This document shows, in pieces, positions 32,461 to 41,541 of a stretch of DNA of 64,000 bases (position 1 is its first letter; each line of letters opens with the position of its first letter). The notes under the pieces are model-generated. The model saw only the letters and a program-made list of their open reading frames with translations. It made no database searches and had not been told where the DNA came from. The position numbers and the translations under genes were made by a program. The stretch is taken from the NCBI RefSeq assembly GCF_024343775.1, contig NZ_RJUF01000183.1:42386-106385 (forward strand). The letters run 5' to 3'. The DNA is from Lacihabitans soyangensis (GTDB taxonomy: Bacteria > Bacteroidota > Bacteroidia > Cytophagales > Spirosomataceae).

Positions 32461-33147
32461 TTAACACACCAACTTAAACCCCTCACCATGCAAATTCATA
32501 ATCTGGATACTGCCGTCGGATTTTAGATATTTCCTTAATTTGGTGATATAGACATCCATGCTGCGGGCATTGAAGTAAGAATCATCCCCCCAAATAAGTT
32601 TTAAGGCATAGCTGCGGCTTACGGTTTTATTTTGGTTTTGGCAAAATAATTTCAGTAAGTCAGATTCTTTTGTGGTTAATTTATAGGTTTCGGCACCGAG
32701 TTTCAACTCATGCTGCAAGGAGTTAAAATTAAATTTTCCAAGACTAAAAATCTCTGCATCTGGATTTATTTCTCCTTTTTTTGTTCTTTTAAGTATTGCT
32801 TTTATCCTCAGTAGGAGCTCTTCCATGCTGAATGGTTTAGTCATATAGTCGTCAGCTCCAACTTCAAACCCTTTTATGGTGTCTTCTTGCATACTTTTGG
32901 CCGTAAGAAACAAAATCGGAATTTCTGGATTTTTAGTGCGTATTTCCTTTGCCAACGAAAAACCATCTTTCTTGGGCATCATGACATCTAAGATGCAAAA
33001 GTCGAATTCGGCATCTAAAAAAATATCCAAGGCTTGATTTCCGTCTTTGGCCAGTGTCACGTCGTAGCCTTTGGCAGTGAGGTATTCTTGTAGCAATGAG
33101 CCCAAGTTGTGGTCGTCCTCAGCTAATAGTAGTTTTGTCTCAGACAT
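32461..33147 (-). CDS. OmpR/PhoB-family response regulator
   Basis: A 228-residue protein with a receiver domain (residues 4-115; LLAEDD acidic pocket, phosphoacceptor Asp near 53 in FCILDVMMP, Thr in LTAKS, Lys in MTKPFS) and a winged-helix DNA-binding domain (about 130-226; KLTTKESDLLKLFCQN, SRSYALKLIWGDD). It follows the histidine kinase gene on the same strand (18-nt gap), so the pair forms one operon transcribed kinase first. Signal and targets unknown. Confidence 0.93.
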   Translation of the reverse strand: MSETKLLLAEDDHNLGSLLQEYLTAKGYDVTLAKDGNQALDIFLDAEFDFCILDVMMPKKDGFSLAKEIRTKNPEIPILFLTAKSMQEDTIKGFEVGADDYMTKPFSMEELLLRIKAILKRTKKGEINPDAEIFSLGKFNFNSLQHELKLGAETYKLTTKESDLLKLFCQNQNKTVSRSYALKLIWGDDSYFNARSMDVYITKLRKYLKSDGSIQIMNLHGEGFKLVC

Positions 33148-33165
33148 ATTTGCTTTGATTTATTT

Positions 33166-34986
33166 TTATGCTAGGGGTAAATTTATAGAAAAGTCGGTGC
33201 CTTCGTCTATCTTACTGTTAACGGTTATACTGCCCTTGTGCATCTCTACCATGTTTTTGACATAGCTTAGTCCAAGACCAAATCCTTTGACATCGTGCAA
33301 GTCACCCTTTGGAACACGATAGAATTTTTCGAAAATTTTGCCGAGTTGATCCTTCGGAATTCCTATTCCTTTGTCCGAAATAGTTATGTTTAATTCTTTA
33401 GCAGTATTGGAGGTGGCTATGCTTATTTCGGGTTGTTCTTTTGAATATTTGATAGCATTGTCCATCAAATTAAAAATGATATTGGTTAAGTGAACCCTAT
33501 CTGCTGAAATGATCGTTTCTTCGGCTTGCAAGTCAAGATTTAGCTTAACCCCATATTGTTCCATTTGAACACTCTGGTTTTTAACTACTTGGTCGAGAAC
33601 CTCATTTATATCAATTGGTTCGAAATTTAAGTTGAGGTCTCCCTTTTCAAGCTTGGCTATTTGTAGTACTTTTTCTATCTGTGTTCCGAGCCTTCTATTT
33701 TCTTCAGTAATGATATTTAGATAGCGGTCTGTTTTTTCAGGGCTTTTGTTTATTTCTTTATCCTTTATGACTTCAAGGGCCAGAGCTATTGTTGAAACCG
33801 GCGTTTTTAACTCGTGGGTCATATTGTTAATAAAGTCATTCTTGATATTTGAGAGCTTTTTCTGATTCAGTAAACTGTTAACAGAGTAATAGAAAATACC
33901 CCCTACAAATGCGATTAAGAGGAAAGAGCTACCAAATATTGACCAGAGGTTTTTCAATATGTAATTCTCTTTTTCGGGAAAGTACACCTGCAAAGTTTGA
34001 TCCTGTTGGAAGGTGTCATTTGGGAACAATTTTACCTTATAGGTTTTAGATTTCGAGAAATTTTCACTTTTATTGAACGAAGCAAAAACGAAGTTTCCGT
34101 TGTCTCGAACTCCATACTCGAATGGAAGAGATATACCCTCCTCAGCAAATTGTTTTTTCAAAAGGGTATCGAGCATTACATGGTTTAATCTTTCATAAAT
34201 ACTACGTTTCCCGATTATAAAGTCCTTAAATACGTCTTTCATCAGGTCTACTTTCTTCTGCTTTTTTGTGAAATTCTCGTTTAGCTTATTGGAAGGTTTC
34301 TTACTTAACCTCAGATATTCGCCGGGTTTGATTTCATTACCTCTTATCTCAACTGTGCTGTTGTCTTCAGCAATAAAAGCATCAAAACCCGACATGGGAC
34401 TTCCTGTTTCTATGAAATCGTCTTCCTCAAAGAACCGTGAAATTTCTACGATATTGTTCTGTTTTTGTGCAATTTCCAGCGATCGTTTTCTAAACTTTTC
34501 AAAAGACCTATGCTCATCTTCTAAGAACGCTCTCAAATACTCGCTTTGGCGTTCAGGATAAACAAACATTCTTTCTGTCAGTGCGTCATTTTTTGTTTGA
34601 ATACCCTCAGGTGCTAAATTAATGGTTATGACATGTCTTGGGTCGAACTTTAAACTATTACCATCATTGTAAGCAAAATTTATGGTGTCTGATTGTACTT
34701 CTTGTCTTTGTTTAGCAAGCTCAGTTTTTCGTGAAGTAAACCTTTTTTTTGGTTTAGATATTTCTAGTAGTCTACGTTTTTCTTCTTCAAGAATTCTTTG
34801 TTTGGCCAAAAAAATCACCTCTTGTTTTTCTATTTGGCGAGCCGTTTCACGCAAAGTTTCATTCACTTTTCTATCGAATTGCTCATTTTTTACGGCTATG
34901 GCGTTCTCAATCCAGTACCATTGGAAGGCTATCAACGATACCAAGGCAAGGAGCATAACACCGATTAGAACATTAATTCTATTCAA
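33166..34986 (-). CDS. Membrane sensor histidine kinase with large periplasmic domain
   Basis: A 606-residue kinase. TM1 is at residues about 6-25 and TM2 at about 355-378, enclosing a periplasmic sensor of about 330 residues with a Lys/Glu-rich coiled-coil start. HisKA follows with the phosphorylated His in FINNMTHELKTPVS, then the HATPase domain (N box NLMDNAIKYS, G boxes DKGIGIP and GFGLGLSYV). The proposed start is TTG at 34986, since an upstream in-frame stop rules out longer forms; the first ATG is inside TM1 at 34956. Paired with the downstream response regulator. Confidence 0.92.
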   Translation of the reverse strand: MNRINVLIGVMLLALVSLIAFQWYWIENAIAVKNEQFDRKVNETLRETARQIEKQEVIFLAKQRILEEEKRRLLEISKPKKRFTSRKTELAKQRQEVQSDTINFAYNDGNSLKFDPRHVITINLAPEGIQTKNDALTERMFVYPERQSEYLRAFLEDEHRSFEKFRKRSLEIAQKQNNIVEISRFFEEDDFIETGSPMSGFDAFIAEDNSTVEIRGNEIKPGEYLRLSKKPSNKLNENFTKKQKKVDLMKDVFKDFIIGKRSIYERLNHVMLDTLLKKQFAEEGISLPFEYGVRDNGNFVFASFNKSENFSKSKTYKVKLFPNDTFQQDQTLQVYFPEKENYILKNLWSIFGSSFLLIAFVGGIFYYSVNSLLNQKKLSNIKNDFINNMTHELKTPVSTIALALEVIKDKEINKSPEKTDRYLNIITEENRRLGTQIEKVLQIAKLEKGDLNLNFEPIDINEVLDQVVKNQSVQMEQYGVKLNLDLQAEETIISADRVHLTNIIFNLMDNAIKYSKEQPEISIATSNTAKELNITISDKGIGIPKDQLGKIFEKFYRVPKGDLHDVKGFGLGLSYVKNMVEMHKGSITVNSKIDEGTDFSINLPLA

Positions 34987-35006
34987 TTCTTAATAAATTA
35001 ATACTT

Positions 35007-35014
35007 CAAAACTA
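35007..35014 (-). promoter_or_regulatory. -7 element for the kinase-regulator operon
   Basis: CAAAACTA on the plus strand reads TAGTTTTG on the minus strand, matching TAnnTTTG, 20 nt before the TTG start at 34986. No clear -33. Confidence 0.4.
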
Positions 35015-35114
35015 GGTTTTTTGGAAAACAATGGAAAGGCCTTTAACACTTTTTAACTACTCAACAGCCTATCACCAAATTGACCAATAGTCAGCTTCTT
35101 AACGAATAAATGAT

Positions 35115-35122
35115 TAATTTTG
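35115..35122 (+). promoter_or_regulatory. -7 element for the gldA operon
   Basis: TAATTTTG matches TAnnTTTG. It lies inside the longer possible reading frame from 35110, which supports the ATG at 35149 as the true gldA start. Confidence 0.45.
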
Positions 35123-35148
35123 TAACAAATACTCTCAAGAAGATTTTT

Positions 35149-35856
35149 ATGGCGATATCGGTAAATCAGCTGACAAAAACTTATGGCAGCCAAACGGCAG
35201 TAAACAATATTTCTTTTTCGATTGAAAAAGGTCAAATATTGGGTTTCTTAGGACCAAATGGTGCGGGCAAATCTACCACCATGAAGATTCTTGCTGGCTT
35301 TATAAGTTCGACATCTGGTGTAGCCCAATTGGACGGGGATGTAATAACCGTAGATTCTTTAGTAACGAAAAGAAAGGTCGGGTATTTGCCAGAGCATAAC
35401 CCGCTGTATCTGGAAATGTACGTGACAGAATATCTCGGCTTTGTAGGTGGTATGTATGGATTAAAAGGCGAGAATCTTAAAGGTAATGTTGCCAAAGTAA
35501 TAGAAATGGTAGGGCTTTCGCCCGAAAAGCACAAAAAGATAGAGCAACTCTCAAAAGGATATAGGCAAAGAGTTGGACTAGCTCAGGCACTGATTCATGA
35601 CCCCGAAGTTTTGATTTTAGACGAACCCACCACAGGTCTTGACCCCAACCAATTGGTGGAAATAAGGAAATTGATAAAGGAAGTTGGTAAAAATAAAACA
35701 ATTATCCTTAGTACACACATCATGCAAGAAGTGGAGGCTATTTGCGATAGAGTGATAATCATAAACAAAGGTAATTTGGTTGCCGACGATTCTCTCGAAA
35801 ACCTCAAGAAGGAAGGCGGAACCTTAGAAGAAATATTTAGAAAATTGACAAACTGA
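35149..35856 (+). CDS. gldA: Gliding-motility-type ABC transporter ATP-binding protein GldA
   Basis: A 235-residue ABC ATPase: Walker A GPNGAGKST near residue 38, Q-loop region YLPEHNPLYLEMYV, signature LSKGYRQRVGLAQAL near 130, Walker B VLILDEPTTGLDP and switch His in LSTHIMQEVEA. The PEHNPLY stretch and overall fit resemble GldA, which with GldF and GldG forms an ABC complex needed for gliding in Flavobacterium. No gldF or gldG is adjacent. First gene of a tight operon with the RRM protein (7 nt), helicase and thioredoxin-like protein. Confidence 0.8.
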   Translation: MAISVNQLTKTYGSQTAVNNISFSIEKGQILGFLGPNGAGKSTTMKILAGFISSTSGVAQLDGDVITVDSLVTKRKVGYLPEHNPLYLEMYVTEYLGFVGGMYGLKGENLKGNVAKVIEMVGLSPEKHKKIEQLSKGYRQRVGLAQALIHDPEVLILDEPTTGLDPNQLVEIRKLIKEVGKNKTIILSTHIMQEVEAICDRVIIINKGNLVADDSLENLKKEGGTLEEIFRKLTN

Positions 35857-35863
35857 TATAGAC

Positions 35864-36190
35864 ATGGACATTTTTGTAGGAAGCATACCGTTCAAATTCA
35901 AAGACCAAGACTTGGTAGATTTGTTTTCTCCATTTGGCGAGGTAAAATCTGCCAAAATAGTAATTGACAAAAGTACTAGACAAAACAAGGGTTTCGGTTT
36001 TGTGGAAATGGGCGACAGAAAAAGTGGCACCGCGGCCATAAAAAAACTTAATGGTTCGGAGCAAATGGGTAGGGCCATTGTGGTATCGGAGGCCAATAAA
36101 AATAAAGATGGAGAAAAAATAGACAAAGCTCCGAGAGACTGGCACAAGCCCAAAAAGAAGAACGATAATATCATAACTTACGGCAATTAA
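35864..36190 (+). CDS. RRM-type RNA-binding protein
   Basis: A 108-residue protein with a single RNA recognition motif (residues 1-80): RNP2 IFVGSIPF and RNP1 KGFGFVEM, followed by a basic tail rich in Lys and Asp. Such small RRM proteins are common in Bacteroidota and cyanobacteria and bind RNA as chaperones or regulators. Its stop overlaps the start of the DEAD-box helicase by one base (TAATG at 36188-36192), so the two are translationally coupled and probably work together in RNA remodelling. Confidence 0.93.
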   Translation: MDIFVGSIPFKFKDQDLVDLFSPFGEVKSAKIVIDKSTRQNKGFGFVEMGDRKSGTAAIKKLNGSEQMGRAIVVSEANKNKDGEKIDKAPRDWHKPKKKNDNIITYGN

Positions 36191-37434
36191 TGAAGTTTGA
36201 AGATTACAGAATTTCGAATGACATTAAAAGGAGTTTGGCCGAAAAGGGATTCAAAAAGCCAACAGACATTCAGTTTAAGGCTATTCCGAATATCCTGAAA
36301 GGCGAAGATGTGCTTGCAATTGCTCAAACAGGTACTGGTAAGACCGCAGCATTTGCTATACCAGTTATAAATATTCTGCATACCAATCCTCCTGAGTGGT
36401 TTGCCAAAGGCTCGGTTAGGGCTTTGGTGATGGTACCCACACATGAACTTGCACAACAAATAGCCGAAGTTTTTAAGGAAATTGCTAAGTATACCAAACT
36501 TCGTATTCTGGCCTTGTTCGGCAGTACAGACCAAGATCCACAGATTGCAGCTTTTCAAAAAGGCGTGGATATTTTGGTAACTACCCCCGGTAGAATGTTT
36601 GACCTTCGTGCTCAAGGATATATCGACTTCAGAGGTACAGAATTCTTAATACTTGATGAGGCCGACCGAATGCTTGATATGGGTTTTTATAAAGACATCG
36701 AGGACGTAATTCGGTTTCTCCCAAAGAATAAGCAAACCCTGTTTTTCTCCGCAACCATAGACGAAAAGATTAAGAAACTGGCGTATTCTATTGTTAAAAA
36801 TGCTATTCGTATACAGATATCTCCAGACGATCCAATCTCGAAAAATATCAGTCATTCGATGATTTTGATAGAAATGGATGACAAAAGATTCTTTTTGGAA
36901 AGGTTTATAAAACAAAACCTGGATAAGAAACTAGTGGTTTTTGTTAGAACCAAAGTCAGAGCGGATAGGGTAGTGGCTGCTATGGATCGTGTTGGATTAG
37001 TCACAGAGTCGATACATTCAGGTAAAACACACCAAGAGCGTAAAGACACTATGAGAAGGCTGAAAACAGGAGAGTTGAAAGTATTAATAGCCACCGACGT
37101 TAGTGCAAGAGGGGTAGATATTCCCAATGTAGATTATGTTATAAACTATGACCTGCCAGATGTACCCGAAAACTATGTTCACCGAATTGGTAGAACAGGA
37201 AGAGGCACACAGAAAGGCAGGGCATTGTCTTTTTGTAGTTTAGAAGAACGACCCATGTTGGATGCTATCGAAGACTATATTGGTCACTCCATAGCCACAC
37301 AAAAACTCGAAGAAATGGACTACCAAGAAACCATAATTTTCTCGGAGGCAGACCAAAAAACCTTTAAGGACGTTTTCAAAGAAATTGCAGAGTTTGAAAA
37401 AGCAATGGAAGAGAAAAAGAAGAAGAAAAAGTGA
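36190..37434 (+). CDS. DEAD-box ATP-dependent RNA helicase
   Basis: A 414-residue helicase. The Q motif (KKPTDIQFKAIP), motif I AQTGTGKT, Ia PTHELAQQI, Ib TPGRM, II DEAD, III SAT, IV VFVRTK, V ATDVSARGVDI and VI HRIGRTGRG are all present. The C-terminal tail ends in a run of lysines, consistent with RNA binding. RhlE/CsdA-like role in cold or ribosome-assembly RNA unwinding is probable. Translationally coupled to the RRM gene upstream. Confidence 0.95.
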   Translation: MKFEDYRISNDIKRSLAEKGFKKPTDIQFKAIPNILKGEDVLAIAQTGTGKTAAFAIPVINILHTNPPEWFAKGSVRALVMVPTHELAQQIAEVFKEIAKYTKLRILALFGSTDQDPQIAAFQKGVDILVTTPGRMFDLRAQGYIDFRGTEFLILDEADRMLDMGFYKDIEDVIRFLPKNKQTLFFSATIDEKIKKLAYSIVKNAIRIQISPDDPISKNISHSMILIEMDDKRFFLERFIKQNLDKKLVVFVRTKVRADRVVAAMDRVGLVTESIHSGKTHQERKDTMRRLKTGELKVLIATDVSARGVDIPNVDYVINYDLPDVPENYVHRIGRTGRGTQKGRALSFCSLEERPMLDAIEDYIGHSIATQKLEEMDYQETIIFSEADQKTFKDVFKEIAEFEKAMEEKKKKKK

Positions 37435-37440
37435 GAGCTA

Positions 37441-38607
37441 ATGAAAAAGGCAGTAATTTTATTTTTTACATTATTATTAGGTTTTGCGAAGGTTAAGGCC
37501 CAAATAAATTGGAAAACTGACTTTGAAGCCGCAAGAAAAATAGCTTTCAAAACAGGTAAGAAAGTGCTTATAGAGTGCTTTCATCCAGAGTGTACCCATT
37601 GTATTGAATTGAACAAGAACTTAGAAACACCTGAGCTTTCGGCTTATCTAAACAACAATTACACTAACATGAAGCTTAACTTGACTGACTTAGAACAAGT
37701 AAAGCTTTTGGAAGGTAAAAACATTCGATTGACCAATTATCCCATTTTCTTGTTTTTTGACAATGATGGCAATTTTCAATACTTCATTGAACCCAGAGAA
37801 ACTCCACAGGATATTATCCGGCAGTTTGAGGAAGAAAGAGGAAATTCTTGTATTGACTGCGAAAAATCTCTGGAATTAAATACTATTGAAAAAGTCAGAT
37901 GTGCTACTTTTCAGCGGCTAACGAAGAGTTACAATAAGAGCAATACCATTTGTACTAAGTTTTTTAATGAATTACCGGAGGAAGAAAAAACGAAAATAGG
38001 CCCATGGAATGTTTTCAAAAAAGTAGTTTATTCAACCAATAACGATTTTTTTAAATATTATATTAATCACCAGGCATTAGCGGCGAGTTTAGAACAAAAT
38101 AGTGGTAGAGAAAAGGATGTCTTCATAACTATTATTCAGCAACAAATTAAATATTTGGAGAATAAAGGTGAATATCCGAGTTGGGAGATTGATTCGATTA
38201 AAACCTATTTGCAAAAAATGGGAGCAAATGAAAAACAAAAACTTGTTTGGACTTGGAGCTTAGAATTAAGTAATAGTTTGACGAAAAAAGACTTTGCAGC
38301 GGCCAAAGCACTTTGTAAAAAAATGAGTGAATACTATCCCGATGTTACCACTTTTGGCTTTCTTTCAGAGAAAATTAATGAAAAATCTTCAGGCAGTGAA
38401 ATGTTTGATTATTTCACAGAAATTAAAGATAAATGGCTGTCGGGTCTCAAAGAACCGAAACAAAAGCTACAATTCTACACGCAATCTGCCTGGTATTATG
38501 GTAGAAACAAACAGAAATCTCAATGTGCGAATGCCTTGGATTCAGCTTCGCAGTTTGGCATGAGTCTTACAGAAAAGAACAGTTTACTAGTGAAATACTG
38601 TCAGTAA
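37441..38607 (+). CDS. Exported thioredoxin-fold protein
   Basis: A 388-residue protein with a signal peptide (residues 1-21). Residues about 25-130 form a thioredoxin-like domain with CFHPECTHCIELNK, giving a CTHC redox pair near residues 52-55, and NYPIFLFFDNDGN with the cis-Pro. The remaining 250 residues are helical, Lys-rich and without recognised domains, possibly TPR-like. It is 6 nt after the helicase gene. Probable periplasmic disulfide oxidoreductase; partner unknown. Confidence 0.75.
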   Translation: MKKAVILFFTLLLGFAKVKAQINWKTDFEAARKIAFKTGKKVLIECFHPECTHCIELNKNLETPELSAYLNNNYTNMKLNLTDLEQVKLLEGKNIRLTNYPIFLFFDNDGNFQYFIEPRETPQDIIRQFEEERGNSCIDCEKSLELNTIEKVRCATFQRLTKSYNKSNTICTKFFNELPEEEKTKIGPWNVFKKVVYSTNNDFFKYYINHQALAASLEQNSGREKDVFITIIQQQIKYLENKGEYPSWEIDSIKTYLQKMGANEKQKLVWTWSLELSNSLTKKDFAAAKALCKKMSEYYPDVTTFGFLSEKINEKSSGSEMFDYFTEIKDKWLSGLKEPKQKLQFYTQSAWYYGRNKQKSQCANALDSASQFGMSLTEKNSLLVKYCQ

Positions 38608-39281
38608 TTCAGCCATAATTAGTATATCAATACTTCTCAGATATAGAATTGTACCAATTTTGTTTGCATCTAACATCTTGCTTATTGTTTGTTTTAAAAT
38701 TTGTTATAAATATCAAATTAAGAAGTCAAGCATTGTTGGTTTAAGTAAAATCTGCCTTCAACTTGAACATGAATATGATGTTTGACTGGCACATTAATAA
38801 ATTCTTTATAATCTGCAAATCAACTTTCAACTCTTAACAAGGCGTCAATTAAACCCGCAACTAAAAATTGTTTTATGCTTCGCGTAAAAGTGAAAGTTTT
38901 ATAGCTTAACCCCTAAATTTTAGTGCATTTTGGGGTAATTGTTTCCCGAAATAGTCCACATTTATCTTTCCACTTATATTATAGCCTAGAGTGATATTGG
39001 AGGTTTTTGAAATCCATTTCCAACTTAAGTTCTTCATTTGTATTTGTTATGCTCTATTTTTCAATAGTTTTCAGAAACCCCTGTAGAGTTTATACATTTT
39101 AAGGTATAAAATATTTTTATGGGTTAGATATTAAAATTAAATAAAAACTAATGAATAATATGCCCCAATTTTGCAAAAAAAATTAAAAACTACCTAATCA
39201 AAGTGTATGTCACGAATGGCACAGAGTGAATTTTAATCATTTCTAACAAAGGTTATTTTTCTCGCCAAAGACAAAGTTTGT
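38608..39281. other. 674-nt A/T-rich intergenic region, nothing recognised
   Basis: No open frame above about 20 codons, no tRNA-like fold, no strong hairpin and no convincing TAnnTTTG promoter close to the 39282 gene was found. Several near-misses to the -7 element (for example CCAATTTTG at 38653) are present. It may hold the promoter of the 39282-40740 pair. Confidence 0.6.
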
Positions 39282-39770
39282 ATGCCAAATCAGTTATATA
39301 TCATTTGCCCTTTTTCATGCATTGAACCCGTTTTACAAAAAGAATTTGGAGAATCTATACTTTTTTTAACGTCTCCAATTGCCTCCATTGAAACAAGTGA
39401 TACTAGTTTATTAAATGCTCTAAAGTGTATTTTGGAAACTGAAAAAATCACGGAAATCAGAATCGTCAACAGCACCACTTGCAGATTTATTAACTCAGTT
39501 ATAAACGGCACACAAAAGGCCGATTTTAAGGCATTCGAAATCTTGCAGGACCTTTACAATAAAAACCACAATTCTGATTTTGCAGGATTAAGTCAGCAGC
39601 AACAAGCCTATAAGTTGGCCGAACTAAATATATCTTTCCATACGCTTGAGATTCTTCAGTCAAATATTTTAGGAAGTTATATTCTAAAGAAGGACATCGA
39701 AATTGAAGGATTAATTATATCTGAAAACAATACCATTTTTAATCATTTACAATTAACCCACAGGGTCTAA
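39282..39770 (+). CDS. Degenerate beta-carbonic-anhydrase-like protein
   Basis: A 162-residue cytosolic protein. LLNALKCILETEKITEIRIVNSTTCRFINSVI aligns in style, shown here by its ends, with the beta-carbonic anhydrase segment where HTxCG supplies zinc ligands, but here the site reads NSTTCRF. The C-terminal GSYILKKDIEIEGLIISENN matches the usual family strand ending. The first zinc Cys-Asp-Arg motif is missing, so it is probably not an active anhydrase. It ends 1 nt before the start of an SbtA-type bicarbonate permease, which suggests a regulatory or bicarbonate-binding partner. Assignment is by eye and tentative. Confidence 0.5.
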   Translation: MPNQLYIICPFSCIEPVLQKEFGESILFLTSPIASIETSDTSLLNALKCILETEKITEIRIVNSTTCRFINSVINGTQKADFKAFEILQDLYNKNHNSDFAGLSQQQQAYKLAELNISFHTLEILQSNILGSYILKKDIEIEGLIISENNTIFNHLQLTHRV

Positions 39771-39771
39771 T

Positions 39772-40740
39772 ATGAACATAGATTTACTAGTTGAAAATTT
39801 AAGAAATCCAGCTTTATTATTTTTTGTTTTGGGAATTTTGGCGGTTTATCTGAAAAGTGACCTAGAAATACCGTCTAATTCGTCAAAGTTTATATCCATT
39901 TATTTGTTGTTTTCTATTGGATTTAAGGGAGGCCAAGAGTTATCCCACGAAACCTTCAATCTGGACATAGCGGCGGCCATGTTGTTTGGTGTTCTTACAT
40001 CAATAGTCATTCCCATTTATACCTACTTTATTTTACGGAGAAAATTATCGGTACAAGACTCTGGGGCCATTGCAGCGTCTTATGGTTCGGTAAGTGCCGT
40101 GACTTTTGTAACTTCAGTGGCCTATTTAGAAACACTCCAGTTGAACGTGCATGGTTACATGGTTGCCATAATGGCCCTTATGGAGTCACCCGCCATTATA
40201 ATCGGACTTGTGTTGATTTCATTTTTTGATAGGGAAAAAAGCACAAAAATCAAGAAACGGTCGGTGATTAGCCATTCTTTAACTAACGGAAGTGTGTTGT
40301 TGATATTAGGAAGTCTTGTTATTGGTTTTCTGGCTAATGCCAAACAAGCAGAGGGTATCAAGCCCTTTACAAATGACTTGTTCAAAGGATTTTTGGCGAT
40401 TTTCTTAATGGATATGGGTCTAACGAGCGGCCGAAAGCTGAAGTCATTTTTTTCATTTGGATGGTTTCCCATAGTTTTTGCTTTTACTATTCCTTTGGTA
40501 AACGGTGTTGTGTTTTCGATACTTAGCGGTCTGATTACCCATGATGTATCCAATAGGTTTATGTTTGGTATTTTAGCTGCGAGTGCCTCCTATATTGCTG
40601 TACCAGCAGCCATGAAGATAACGGTACCGAAGGCAAATCCGGGTTTATACCTTCCGATGGCACTGGCTATTACTTTTCCGGTAAACATTACTATTGGCAT
40701 GCCGCTATATATGGCTATAGTTCAGTATTTTAGTTTTTAA
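39772..40740 (+). CDS. SbtA-family sodium-dependent bicarbonate permease
   Basis: A 322-residue membrane protein with ten predicted helices in two inverted halves. Family regions: NPALLFFVLGILAVYLKSDLEIP at the N terminus (read as NPALLFFVLG and YLKSDLEIP), LLFSIGFKGGQEL, SYGSVSAVTFVTSVAYLE, MALMESPAIIIGLVL, LFKGFLAIFLMDMGL and ASASYIAVPAAMKI. SbtA imports bicarbonate with sodium in cyanobacteria; Bacteroidota homologues are presumed similar. Cyanobacterial SbtA is controlled by the PII-like SbtB; here a carbonic-anhydrase-like gene takes that genomic position. Confidence 0.88.
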   Translation: MNIDLLVENLRNPALLFFVLGILAVYLKSDLEIPSNSSKFISIYLLFSIGFKGGQELSHETFNLDIAAAMLFGVLTSIVIPIYTYFILRRKLSVQDSGAIAASYGSVSAVTFVTSVAYLETLQLNVHGYMVAIMALMESPAIIIGLVLISFFDREKSTKIKKRSVISHSLTNGSVLLILGSLVIGFLANAKQAEGIKPFTNDLFKGFLAIFLMDMGLTSGRKLKSFFSFGWFPIVFAFTIPLVNGVVFSILSGLITHDVSNRFMFGILAASASYIAVPAAMKITVPKANPGLYLPMALAITFPVNITIGMPLYMAIVQYFSF

Positions 40741-40755
40741 TTTTTCGAAAGAAGG

Positions 40756-40813
40756 TTCTAATGAAATTCTAATTTTCAAACCTCGATTAGAATGTAATCT
40801 ATTGGTACATTTG
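40756..40813 (+). promoter_or_regulatory. TerC promoter with 11-bp-spaced response-regulator repeats (R1)
   Basis: TTCTAAT occurs at 40756 and 40767 (11 bp apart). Positions 40778 and 40789, in phase, are degenerate. The -7 element TACATTTG is at 40806-40813, exactly 10 nt after the fourth phase unit, the same layout as at 42208, 44368 and 46128. Confidence 0.6.
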
Positions 40814-40832
40814 TTAAACTATCTCTTTTATT

Positions 40833-41528
40833 ATGATATCTGAAATCCTCGTTCCGTTGTTTTCTTTGATTGCCCTGGAAGTTATTCTGGGTATTGATAA
40901 TATCATTTTCATTTCTATTCTCGCCGACAAACTTCCTGATAATCAGAGAAATAAACTCAGGTATTGGGGGATAGGTTTAGCGATGGGAATGAGATTGGGT
41001 TTGTTGGCCCTCATTTCTTGGATTTTAAAACTTGATCAGGTGTTATTTACAGTTTTAGAAACTGATTTTACGGGGAAAGGAATTATTTTGCTACTCGGTG
41101 GTTTGTTTTTAATCTACAAGAGTACCAAAGAAATATACCACAAGACCGAACAATTTGAGGATTTGGATAGCAAAAAACAAGAGGTTAAAAGGTCTTTTGG
41201 CAAGCTACTTTCGGAGGTTATTATTTTAGATTTGGTATTTTCTATTGACTCCATTATTACTGCCGTTGGTATGGTGGACCAGCTTTGGGTGATGTACACT
41301 GCAGTTATTGTGACGGTTTTGATAATGTTAGTAGCCGCAAAACCAATAAGTGAATTCATTAGTAAACATCCTTCGTTCAAAATTTTGGCCTTGTGTTTTC
41401 TAATGATGATTGGAGTTTCTCTTATTGCAGAGGGCTTATCTTTCGAAATTCCGAAAGGCTACATTTATTTCTCAATGGCTTTTGCATTTTTGGTGGACAT
41501 CATTCAAATGAAAACTGTAAAAAAATAA
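40833..41528 (+). CDS. TerC-family integral membrane protein
   Basis: A 231-residue protein with seven helices. The TerC signatures LEVILGIDNIIFISILADKLP and the mirrored EVIILDLVFSIDSIITAVGM carry the paired acidic residues. TerC proteins are implicated in tellurite resistance and in manganese export or metal loading of exported proteins. Transcription from R1 would also cover the DUF2490 gene 13 nt downstream. Control by the nearby OmpR-type regulator is inferred from the promoter repeats. Confidence 0.92.
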   Translation: MISEILVPLFSLIALEVILGIDNIIFISILADKLPDNQRNKLRYWGIGLAMGMRLGLLALISWILKLDQVLFTVLETDFTGKGIILLLGGLFLIYKSTKEIYHKTEQFEDLDSKKQEVKRSFGKLLSEVIILDLVFSIDSIITAVGMVDQLWVMYTAVIVTVLIMLVAAKPISEFISKHPSFKILALCFLMMIGVSLIAEGLSFEIPKGYIYFSMAFAFLVDIIQMKTVKK

Positions 41529-41541
41529 TTTCGGTTTCTGG

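Noticed and set aside
35110..35148. Longer gldA start
   Set aside because: The -7 promoter element at 35115-35122 lies inside this extension, and ABC ATPases of this type start right before the MAISVNQLTK-like strand.
38608..39281. Hidden gene or RNA in the long gap before the carbonic-anhydrase-like gene
   Set aside because: No frame above about 20 codons, no strong hairpin and no tRNA-like arms were found.
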